Source: Bolinopsis microptera
Taxonomy: Eukaryota; Ctenophora; Tentaculata; Lobata; Bolinopsidae
Assembly: GCF_026151205.1 (NCBI RefSeq)
Contig: NC_087074.1
Location: forward strand, 18,018,712 to 18,078,711
Length of the DNA: 60,000 nucleotides
Direction: 5' to 3'
Part shown: positions 11,788 through 22,000 of the stretch, piece by piece
Numbering within the stretch: position 1 is the stretch's first letter
How the letters are laid out: each line of letters starts with the position of its first letter
Made by a program: the position numbers and the translations under genes
The notes under the pieces: model-generated
Databases searched by the model: none
What the model saw: only the letters and a program-made list of their open reading frames with translations
What the model was told of the DNA's origin: nothing

Positions 11788-13334
11788 ACTCTACTCTCCG
11801 ATACTCACATGCTATCAAGAGATTAATTAGTATTACGAATCAAAAGGACGCAGCATTAGAGAGGGTATTAAATAAGCGTACCTGGAGGGGGGTTCAGCCA
11901 GGTTTATCAGATATTGAGTAGGCTCGGAATGCAGTTTCACTCCCCTCCCCTCTCTCAGTTTCATAAAGCCGGCACCCAGTTTGTTCCTTATTTGCTAAAC
12001 CTTACAATCTTGAAATTACCTCAAATTTCGTATCGGGAGATATGTTAGGCTGGCAGGACTCATGATAAGAAATCGGGTTAAGAGCTAGTTAATGTATTGG
12101 CCCGGCATTTAGAGAGGTTTTTCAAATTTATTAATGAGGATTTGGATCGACCAAATGTTTCACGGTACCTTACTTTTCTTCTGTAAGTAACCCTTCAATT
12201 TTTACAACGATTTCTATCAGAAGCATGGTGATATCAGGACTGCAGAAGTATCTAGTTACTCTGGTAGCACGGTGTAATTAAGTTACATACGTAATATAAG
12301 AGATCTGATCGCAATTGCGCGCAATTTAAGCAGTCGTTTGCGCGAACTTGAAGGTAGTTAGTATAATTTAAATTTATCTGCGCGTTCCATAAATGTTGTC
12401 CAATCGGCACGTAGCCAGTGTATGTTCTCTTTTCAGAATTGTAAATTTTGTCCCCCAAGTTTGGATCTGAAATAGCGAAAAATTTAGGTGCGTGCGGAAA
12501 TTCACATCGATAAATAATACTGTTCGTAGAAGACTACCAGAAGAAGGCCTTGTATTGTATATTGTTTATGGGTCCGAAAAAATTGATATAAGCTGGAATG
12601 ATCACACATTGACACATATTGATTGGAAATTTACTTTTAATAAACAGGTAACGAACAGTATTTTATTGAGAGAAGTTTCACCGATACAATGATAGAGCCC
12701 CACCACTCAGGATATACTGCAAAAGTGCATATGTACCGGTAACGGTAGAGATCTTAAGGTACTGTTCCTGGCTTCATTCGAGTCCATCTTTCTATATGGC
12801 TCTGAACCATGGACTATCAGCCAGACCCTCCCAAAGCGTATATACGGATGTGACATAAAAGCATAAACTGGAAAGAGCGGCCAACTACCGCCAAAGTGTA
12901 TTGACACCTGAGAGTATCCGATAAGATAGCTGAGGGGAGGATGAGGCTCGCCAGACATGGCGGGTACATTTTTTTTATTAAATACTTTTCAAATTTTACA
13001 GAGTACAGCAATAGATGAATATAAAATAGAATCGTTCAAAATATCGCCCCCATCTGTAAAATATGATGGGCACCCAAACACGGTAAACACATAGTGAACT
13101 ATGTCCGCAGTAACTTGGACCCATTACATCGAATTAATCTAAATCCAAAAATTTATGAAAAACTATTTAAGAACAAACAAATCCATGGTGAATAACTGTG
13201 GATATAGAGTCAAAATTGGTATTTCAATACGTCAAATTCCAGATACATTAGATACAGGTCTGAAATGGTCATTAATGTGTGAGAAGGTGTGCGGGTGAAG
13301 TGTGATATGAAGTTGAAAGTATAGGAAGGTAGAT
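11788..13334. other. intergenic repeat-rich stretch
   Basis: No host exon was recognised. A 70-bp segment at 12432-12500 is the inverted partner of 18178-18252. A T-rich run at 12966-12978 could mark the end of a repeat. The short frames at 12707-13011 on the minus strand have no recognisable domain. Confidence 0.5.
12432..12500 (-). repeat. inverted repeat partner flanking the retrotransposon (left)
   Basis: Read on the minus strand this matches 18178-18252 at roughly 80% by eye, including the identical string GACAAAATTTACAATTCTGA. The pair brackets the 13.3-18.2 kb retrotransposon in opposite orientation. Confidence 0.6.
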
Positions 13335-13387
13335 AAAAAAATTAATAAAACAAAAATAATAATAATATGGGGAGCAAAGAGACTAGG

Positions 13388-16300
13388 CTAGACTGTTGTT
13401 TCACTATCCAATAAACATTTCCATAGATGCTTAGTGACCTCAGCTTTGAAAAGACTAGTAGACACAATCTGTCTTACCTGTAAAGGGAGTCCATTCCACA
13501 GTATATGGGTTCTGTAGAAAAATGATTTTGCCAGAGGGCTATTTGAGGTACATGTGGTGTGTGAATTCTGACTTAACTTAGGTAAAATTGATGACACAAT
13601 AGACAGACTGTCGAGGTGGCAACGTCTTAGTCGAGAAGTGCCCTGATATAAAGAGAGATAGTGAGGCAGCGATACAGGAATTAAATTGTTAAGAACTTTG
13701 TGGAAAAAAATAAGATCATTCAAGTCAAACTTTTGAGACAAAGGGAGAATGTCGACAAGCTTGCACTTTTTGACATATTGCTCAGGTGGATAACTGCGGC
13801 CCTCTTCAGACAGAATCCATTTAATAGCTCTCTTTTGGAGACTTTCTAATTTATCACTAAGTGATTTATTACAAGGGCGCCAGATTATGGAACAATTTTC
13901 GAATTGGCTACGAACCAGGGAGAGGTAAAGCGCCCGGCGACGTTTCTGATCAATGACAATATATGGCCATCTCTTCTGACCATACCAAGTTGTTGGCAGG
14001 CCTTAGTATAAATTCTGTCGCACTGACTATTCCAACTTAGCTTAGGAGTAACATCGACTCCAAGATCTTTTTCTAACTCTACATACACAAGAGGAGAGCC
14101 ATCAAGATTATATGCGAATGGAGGAGATAAAGATGGTTTTCCTGAAACAATAAGCACTTTACATTTTGCTGGATGGAATCGCATTTTGTTTCTTAGTGCC
14201 CAGTCAGAGAGATAGTCTATATCCATTTGTAAATTAGTATTATCAGAAGATGAATGTATTTTACGCCAGATTTTTGTATCATCGGCATACAAAACAATAT
14301 CAGTATTATCCGAAAGGCCAAGAGGAATATCATTGATAAACAATACAAAAAGTAAGGGACCAAGAATAGAGCCCTGGGGGACACCAGAATTAACTGAGAG
14401 GGTAGATGACATCTCATTACCAATAACCACTCTTTGGTAACGGCCTTGAAGGTAATTGGTAAGAAATTTGAGAAGTGTACCATCAATGTTATATAAGGTC
14501 TTTAGCTTATGAAGAAGGATATCATGATTTACAGAATCAAATGCCTTAGCAAAATCAAAATACACAACATGATTGATAATGTTTTCGTTAAGAGACAATG
14601 CCAGGCTATCACAAAAGTCAACCATATTGGTTGTGCATGACTTGTGCTCTAGAAAACCATGCTGCCTGGGATCAAGAAGGGTACTTGTCAAAGAAAGCAG
14701 TTTACGTTTAACAATGCGCTCAAAAACTTTCATGACTAAACAAGTAAGGGATATTGGTCTATAGTTTTCAACCTCACTTTTCTTACCTTTCTTAAATATT
14801 GGGACAACATTTGCAAGTTTCCATTCTTGTGGAATGTAGCCGCTGTTGTAAGATCCACGAAAAATGCATGTTAGAGGGTAAGCTAAACCTACGGAACAAT
14901 TTTTGAGAATTTTACCGTGTATGCCATCTGGTCCCTGGGCTTTATTTGAATTAATATTTGAAAGAAGCTTACGAACATCCCGATGATCGAAGTCAATATC
15001 AAAATCAACATCATTGACATAGGAGATGTCAGTGTCATAAAGTGAAGGATCCGAAAACTGGTTATAAAAGAAAGAATTGAAAAGTTCAGCTTGAGCTTTG
15101 GGTTTGAACCGAAGCTGTCCAGAATAACTAACACAATTAGGAATACGGCAGGAGTTAGATTTATACTTAACATGTGACCAAAACTTCTTAGTTATAAGCG
15201 CTGGATCATCACTATTGAAAAGATTGTCTCTTATTTTGGCTGATGAAAGCCTCTTAAAATCTTTACGGCTAGTAACAAACTTTAACTCATCAGAAATAGA
15301 ACCAGAAATTTTAAATTTAGCTCTGAGTCTATCTTTTTTACGGCATGAAGAAAAAAGTTCACTATCGAACCACGGGGGTTGAAACTCTGATTTAATAGTT
15401 ACTTTAGGAATATGTATATCAACTAAATTCATAATGCAGTCTTTAACTAACTTCCAAGACGAATCAGGATCTAGGCATTCCAGGACTTGCCAATTAATCG
15501 AGCATAATTCACGATTAATCATGTCCCAGTTTGCTTTCTTATAATTATAGATTTTACGTTTAGGAGTTTTCTTGCGGGAAAAGGAGCTTTTAATTGAAAA
15601 AGTGACAGGAAAATGATCAGATTTGCACACGGAATGAGGATCACAGACATTCAAGTTATCGATTGTGTTATCATAATTACTGAGAAGAATGTCTAATGTA
15701 TTACCACTTTTATGGGTGGGTGATGTGATCAACTGGGAGAGAGAAAGATCACTGAAAGAATCTATGAAGGATTGCTCAATAGGTACGGTACTGGATGAAG
15801 ATAGCCAGTCTGTATGGGGGAGATTAAAATCACCAATAACATAGATTTTAGGGGGATTCTTTTTGGAAACTAGCTTGCGAATATAACTAACTATGACATC
15901 ATGATTAGGTAACCCAAGAGTTCCTACTCTATAACAAGTACAGATTACAATACTCTCTTTGTTAGGAAAAGCAATTTTAACGGCAAGCATTTCTGCACCT
16001 AGGCTAACTGGTAGTCGGGTTGTAGTGGCATCGAGATCAGACCGAACAGCCAAAAGAACACCACCTCCATTTTCCCTAAACTTTTTAGGGTTATTAGGAT
16101 CTTGAGGATGAGTCTTTCTCGTGCGGTCATTGCGGAAGATTTCATATTGAGAAGAAGGAAAGATTTCGTTGCTAGAAATAGATTTTTTGAGCCAAGTCTC
16201 ATTTAGGGCAATTATGTCAGGCTGCTCTATGTTAGCAAAGGATTGAAGTTCGGAAATCTTATTACCATCAAGAAGGGGATGGGAGGAGCTTACGTTACTG

Positions 16301-16905
16301 AAAGGAATAAGACCTTGGACATTTTGGTAGAGTACAGATAGGGAGTTGGGACCTGGATTAAGCATAGAAGGATTAACAAGAGTTATCAAAAGAAAGTTAA
16401 GAGAGAAAACCCAAAGAATGAATAAAGATACTAGACGCCTGAGGCGGCTGGAATACTTGACTCTATTCATCTTACCAGGGAGAAGAACATTTCTTATAAA
16501 CCATGAGGAGATAATTACAAAGAAAAGTTTGATGTGGGAGCAAGCAAGAAATGGTATAAGATAACGTGGGCTGTCAAGGAGTAGAGAGGAATGAATATTA
16601 TAATCTAGGGGGAATACGGTGTTCATGGACCTAGTCGTGGAGAGAAGAATTGGGAGAAGGTAAGTCATGATGAGAGAATAGAAGAGAAACATATGATTAT
16701 GAGAATTGTGGTTGATGTGTGGAGTGTATGGGGACTTGAATGTGTAAATTTTGTTAGGTATAAACGTGTTGATATGTATATGTGCATTTCTTGACTGTGT
16801 ACGAGGCCTTTTGCATGCAAAAAGACCTATTCTAAGTCTAAACGATTCATTGTCTAACATATGGGAAAATGGGCAGTGACCGAATGTACCTGAAATAGGA
16901 GGCAT
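13388..16905 (-). pseudogene. retrotransposon ORF2: endonuclease and reverse transcriptase, one frameshift
   Basis: The main open frame (16905 to 13885, 1006 residues) starts with a variable leader holding three hydrophobic stretches and ending in LNPGP at residues 182-186. The endonuclease domain follows, with QNVQG, NETWL, GDFN and SDHFPV. Then comes reverse transcriptase with NYRPISL, DFAKAFDSVNHD, SGVPQGSILGPLLF and LYADDTKIW. Near 13975-13985 the frame slips by one base. The conserved CR1-type tail, with RTHILWNG, continues in another frame and stops at 13388. The enzyme would nick target DNA and copy element RNA at the nick. The single frameshift makes this copy probably inactive, unless it is a sequencing error. 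Confidence 0.85.
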
Positions 16906-17002
16906 AAAATTGAGAAAAAGATTAAATCAGAGATTTGTTTGAGTTTTAATTTTAGGCGCAACGTCTTAATCAAAATATTAAATGAAAGAAAAGATCAAAG
17001 AT

Positions 17003-18046
17003 TTAAATTCCCAGAAGATTATTTACAACCCTGTCAAAACTGTGTTCGTTTACAACAAACTTAAGCCAAGTGGACAATAAACCTACTCCTCTCATGTTGA
17101 GATGAAGCCAATCATGGTATAGAAGTTCATTACAGGATCTAAAGTCTCGAGTTAAAAAGTCTGAGAAACAGTCTAAGAACACGCAATTATTATTTAGGCA
17201 TAAGTCTTTAAGTAGATTATTAAAATCTAGAACATTCTTTGCTATGTAGGAATATAAACACTTAATAGGAAGACAACATTGGATAATTATAATTGCAGCG
17301 GGAAATAACTGCTTAGTGGTGTCAATTAAGTCATTAAGATACTTCCTAAGGAACTGAACCCCATACTTAGAATGTTTTATGTCATTTGTACCAACACTCA
17401 ATATAATCTTTTCAATATCGTCAGCTTCTGCAGCTGCATGAGTTTTATGAAAATGCTGAATATTTTCAGTGATATCTCTAATTTTTGCACCACTTTGGGA
17501 CACATTGATTACTTTCCTTCCCCGGAATCCCAACTTATTTGTCCGTACGAATTTTGTCATTGACGTACCAAACAGGACAGTGGTTTTTCTGCTCTTCGGT
17601 TTTCTTGGAGCATTTCGGTAGTAAAGGGTTGGTGTTGAGGTGGTGGTGGGCGGCATAGGAATTGTAGTGAGAACATTCTGCTCCCTGACTACATTTGTAT
17701 CTGTCTTCGGTATCTGGCAGCGAAAAGATAAGCTATACCGAGTCTCCTTAGCTGATCTCTCTGCACGAACCTTGTGAAGACAATATTCCTGACACCCCGG
17801 TTTCATAATATACAAACTACAGTCCTTTGGGGTGATATGGCATTTACTGTTACATCGCTTATCCCCATTTTCTGGAATTATGTCGAGGGTCCTCTCAGCT
17901 CCAAATGAAACTACATAAATACCTTGCGACTGGTCAAGAGACACCTCGTCGTCGTTGTGGTACCTAGTTGAACAAGAACCAGACTTGTACATGCTTGCTA
18001 GGCATGAGTTTAGCTTGCAGCCAAACTTGGAGTTGATATCATGCAT
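17003..18046 (-). CDS. retrotransposon ORF1: AlkB-like dioxygenase domain plus SGNH esterase domain
   Basis: 347 residues from the first ATG. The frame is open for about 36 more codons upstream without an ATG, so the N-terminus may be incomplete. Residues 1-110 resemble AlkB-type 2OG-Fe(II) dioxygenases: iron ligands in H30-N-D32, a third ligand H91, and the AlkB signature R103-x5-R109 (RYSLSFR), with GIYVVSFG in between. A threonine/proline-rich linker at about 120-150 leads into an SGNH hydrolase fold: block I GTS (S162, in place of GDS), block III VGTNDI (G219 to D222) and block V DWLH (D312 and H315). Esterase ORF1 proteins are known from CR1/L2 elements. AlkB enzymes oxidatively remove alkyl groups from nucleic acid bases. 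The combination suggests protection or editing of element RNA or DNA, which is inference. Confidence 0.8.
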   Translation of the reverse strand: MHDINSKFGCKLNSCLASMYKSGSCSTRYHNDDEVSLDQSQGIYVVSFGAERTLDIIPENGDKRCNSKCHITPKDCSLYIMKPGCQEYCLHKVRAERSAKETRYSLSFRCQIPKTDTNVVREQNVLTTIPMPPTTTSTPTLYYRNAPRKPKSRKTTVLFGTSMTKFVRTNKLGFRGRKVINVSQSGAKIRDITENIQHFHKTHAAAEADDIEKIILSVGTNDIKHSKYGVQFLRKYLNDLIDTTKQLFPAAIIIIQCCLPIKCLYSYIAKNVLDFNNLLKDLCLNNNCVFLDCFSDFLTRDFRSCNELLYHDWLHLNMRGVGLLSTWLKFVVNEHSFDRVVNNLLGI

Positions 18047-18165
18047 AAGCTCTGATATCCCAGATTGAAATATTGCAAACCGTTCAAAACTTTCGTGGTA
18101 AAGTGGTTTACTACAACCTCCGGGCGTGCTCCTGCCGCGATTACATCATCAATTATAAATTACTT

Positions 18166-19086
18166 AAAAATTACTTATCTCCGCATGCACCTAACTTTTT
18201 CGTTATTTTAGATCAAATTTGGGAGACAAAATTTACAATTCTGAGAATAAACCTTGGGCGAAATTTGGGGACATTCTTACAATTTCGCTTACAATTTCGC
18301 TAGAACACCTCCTCTCACGTAGCTATATTTATTGTTATTATCTAGAGACCGACAAAAAGTCATTGTCGAACCTGTACTTAAACTATGTAGCTCCCGCCAG
18401 CAAGTCCTGGTCTTGAGGTCAGGGCCACTGAGGACTGCTCCGTTTCATAGCTAGCTGAGAAAACATTCATTAGTTGATAATTCAAGTTATGTATTCAGTG
18501 GTTTATATGTATAATGGTTATATCTCTTTTATAAAATATTAACCTATAGATTTTGAAAATGGTAATTTTGAAATTTGTAGTTCATCTTGTATTGTAGTTC
18601 ATCTTGTATTGACGGTTGAGGCGGTCGACATAATAATCTGTAAATCCAATCAGTTAAGGTAAGAAAAGCTGAAACCCGAAAATTCTGAACATTACATACA
18701 CATAGCATACACAGTCAAAACTTAGTCATTCTTATTCAATATGTACCAATTCGAATTTAAAACTACTACTAATAACCACTACTATAATATGATATATCTA
18801 CAATTTTGTTGAAAACAAATAATTTAAGCTATTCTTTATAGAACCACACCGACGTAAAACAAAAGTTTATAAAGCTACTGCTATACTATATTAATTATAC
18901 CAATATTAACTGTCGCACTTGACTTGAGAGAGTAGGGGGAAAGAGTATAAAATTCAGTCAAATGATCTATTCAACTTATAAACACATAAGTTATACAGAC
19001 TAGTTAACTTATAAAGTAGCAAATACATTGGGATTTGAAAGTAATATTGTAAGTTTGACGGTTCTAAATAAGAATTATATAATACG
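18166..19086. other. spacer with inverted repeat partner, no gene seen
   Basis: It contains the right-hand copy of the inverted pair (18178-18252) and AT-rich sequence up to the stop codon of the SDF2 gene. No exon was recognised. Confidence 0.5.
18178..18252 (+). repeat. inverted repeat partner flanking the retrotransposon (right)
   Basis: Plus-strand copy of the segment whose complement lies at 12432-12500. The shared core includes GACAAAATTTACAATTCTGA and a GCACCTAA string. Confidence 0.6.
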
Positions 19087-22000
19087 TTACAATTCATCGT
19101 GAGCAGAATTATCTTCATTGTTAGGTAGAAACATAACCGCCTCTACTGGTTTCCATAGTGACGCATCTGATATACCACTGTGTGCTGAAGTAAAAGGTAA
19201 GTGTTACCAAGTTCAATAAAACTGTGTAGTAAGTAACTCGGGGGAGGGGGGTTTACGAAAAAAGGGCGATATTTTAAGATTCACGTTCGGAGAATTGGGG
19301 CTCATAATGCTATTATTCCAAAAAAAGAACTCATCATAATATGCTGTGTACTTTATAGAGTATAGTGTGTACTAAATACTATATAAATAATAAATATGTA
19401 CACATTAGGTTAGTAGCTTCTTTACTTTTGAACAGATTTGTGCTGCGGAGCTAACTGTTTACATAGAAATTAGGTTTATTTTTCATCCAACTTTTTAACT
19501 AACACAATTAAGTCTTTATGTCGAGTGAAATGTATTTTCTTGCTTGAATTTAAATACGCTGCATATCTCATGAAGTCAGATCAGATCGCCTAGATGAAAT
19601 ATAAAGTGAAAATAGCACAAGCAATTGCGAAAAGCTTCATTTCTTGTTTGGATATCAGACCCTAGTATATCATACACCCTTGTAGGTGTACCTACAAGGG
19701 TGTACCTACAAAGGTAGGTTATGGGGTTGCCTCCCCCGATTTGATACATTCCTCGAATGAGTGGTGATAGCAAGTCATACCAGAAATAATTATCTCAATC
19801 GGGCATTCAGTAACTGAGCTATAAAGGCAAACGTATGTAAACTGACTTTTAGCCCCCCTGTATATTCGATGAATTCAGTTAAACCCGTTAAAAATAACTG
19901 TCAAAAATTATGAAATAGTCACACAAGCTGATTTCCTTACCAGTAACTTCATACTGTCCAGCAATGGGTCGGCCGAAGGTTTGTCCCGGGACGGTGAGGT
20001 ATTTGGAGGTTACCACGTGACGCAGTCTGACGGGAGAGGTTTTATACCAAATCTCAGAAGAGCAGATCACTTGCCAGTTATCTCCGTCATCACCTAAACC
20101 ACCCTCACCAAACGCTGATACCTGGATAGTGGGTCAGGTTACCAGGTTAGTTTACACTGCTACCTAGGTGAGGTTACCAGGTTAGTTTACACTGCTACCT
20201 AGGTGAGGTTACCAGGTTAGTTTACACTGCTACCTAGGTGAGGTTACCAGATTAGTTTACACTGCTACATAGGTGAGGTTATCAGGTTAGTTTACGCTGT
20301 TACCTAGGTGAGGTTACCAGGTTAGTTTACGCTGTTACCTAGGTGAGGTTACCAGGTTAGTTTACGCTGTTACCTAGGTGAGGTTACCAAGTTAGTTTAC
20401 GCTGCTACCTAGGTGAAGTTACCAGGTTAGTTTACGCTGCTACCTAGGTGAGGTTACCAGGTTAGTTTACACTCCTACCTAGGTAAGGTTATCAGGTTAG
20501 TTTACGCTGTTACCTAGGTGAGGTTACCAGGTTAGTTTACGCTGTTACCTAGGTGAGGTTACCAGGTTAGTTTACGCTGTTACCTAGGTGAGGTTACCAG
20601 GTTAGTTTACACTGCTACATAGGTGAGGTTACCAGGTTAGTTTACACTGCTACATAGGTGAGGTTACCAGGTTAGTTTACACTGCTACCTAGGTGAAGTT
20701 ACCAGGTTAGTTTACGCTGTTACCTAGGTAAGGTTACCAGGTTAGTTTACACTGCTACATAGGTAAGGTTACCAGGTTAGTTTACACTGCTACCTAGGTG
20801 AAGTTACCAGGTTAGTTTACGCTGTTACCTAGGTGAGGTTACCAGGTTAGTTTACGCTGCTACCTAGGTGAGGTTACCAGGTTAGTTTACACTGCTACCT
20901 AGGTGAGGTTACCAGGTTAGTTTACACTGCTACCTAGGTGAGGTTATCAGGTTAGTTTACGCTGCTACCTAGGTGAGGTTACCAGGTTAGTTTACACTGC
21001 TACATAGGTGAGGTTACCAGGTTAGTTTACACTGCTACATAGGTGAGGTTACCAGGTTAGTTTACACTGCTACCTAGGTGAAGTTACCAGGTTAGTTTAC
21101 GCTGTTACCTAGGTAAGGTTACCAGGTTAGTTTACACTGCTACATAGGTAAGGTTACCAGGTTAGTTTACACTGCTACCTAGGTGAAGTTACCAGGTTAG
21201 TTTACGCTGTTACCTAGGTAAGGTTACCAGGCTAGTTTACACTGCTACATAGGTAAGGTTACCAGGTTAGTTTACGCTGCTACCTAGGTGAAGTTACCAG
21301 GTTAGTTTACGCTGTTACCTAGGTAAGGTTACCAGGCTAGTTTACACTGCTACATAGGTAAGGTTACCAGGTTAGTTTACGCTGCTACCTAGGTGAAGTT
21401 ACCAGGTTAGTTTACGCTGCTACATAGGTGAGGTTATCAGGTTAGTTTACGCTGCTACCTAGGCCTAGGTGAGGTTACCAGGTTAGTTTACGCTGCTGCA
21501 GGTAACTAGGTGAGGTTACCAGGTTACTAGGTGAAGTTACCAGGTAACTAGGTTAGGTTACCAAGTAACTGGGTGAAGTTACCAGGTGAGGTTACCAGGT
21601 AACTAGGTGAGGTTACCAGGTAACTAGGTGAAGTTACCAGGTAACTAGGTTAGGTTACCAAGTAACTAGGTGAAGTTACCAGGTGAGGTTACCAGGTGAG
21701 GTTACCAGGTAACTAGGTGAAGTTACCAGGTAACTAGGTTAGGTTACCAAGTAACTAGGTGAAGTTACCAGGTGAGGTTACCAGGTGAGGTTACCAGGTA
21801 ACTAGGTGAAGTTACCAGGTAACTAGGTTAGGTTACCAGGTAACTAGGTTAGGTTACCAAGTAACTGGGTGAAGTTACCAGGTGAGGTTACCAGGTAACT
21901 AGGTGAGGTTACCAGGTAACTAGGTTAGGTTACCAAGTAACTAGGTGAAGTTACCAGGTAACTAGGTTAGGTTACCAAGTAACTGGGTGAAGTTACCAGG

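Larger units (their letters stand above)
13335..18165 (-). mobile_element. CR1/L2-type non-LTR retrotransposon with AlkB-SGNH ORF1
   Basis: A nearly full-length LINE on the minus strand: ORF1 at 17003-18046 (reading frame open to about 18155), a 97-bp gap, then ORF2 at 13885-16905 and its frameshifted tail down to 13388. ORF2 has an apurinic-type endonuclease and a reverse transcriptase with YADD. No LTRs, integrase or RNase H were seen. The 3' end probably lies near the AT-rich run at about 13335-13370. The 5' end lies near the stop codon around 18156, and a true start may have been lost by 5' truncation. Clade was judged from motifs only. Confidence 0.85.

Noticed and set aside
13885-16905. 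Possible endogenous virus, because of the long polymerase frame
   Set aside because: The domain order endonuclease then reverse transcriptase, CR1/L2-type motifs and the absence of LTRs, integrase and capsid genes show a non-LTR retrotransposon.
14217-17563. Short frames at 14217-14486, 14573-14764, 14889-15173, 15999-16202, 16346-16564 and 17372-17563
   Set aside because: Shadows of retrotransposon ORF1 and ORF2 in other frames or on the other strand.
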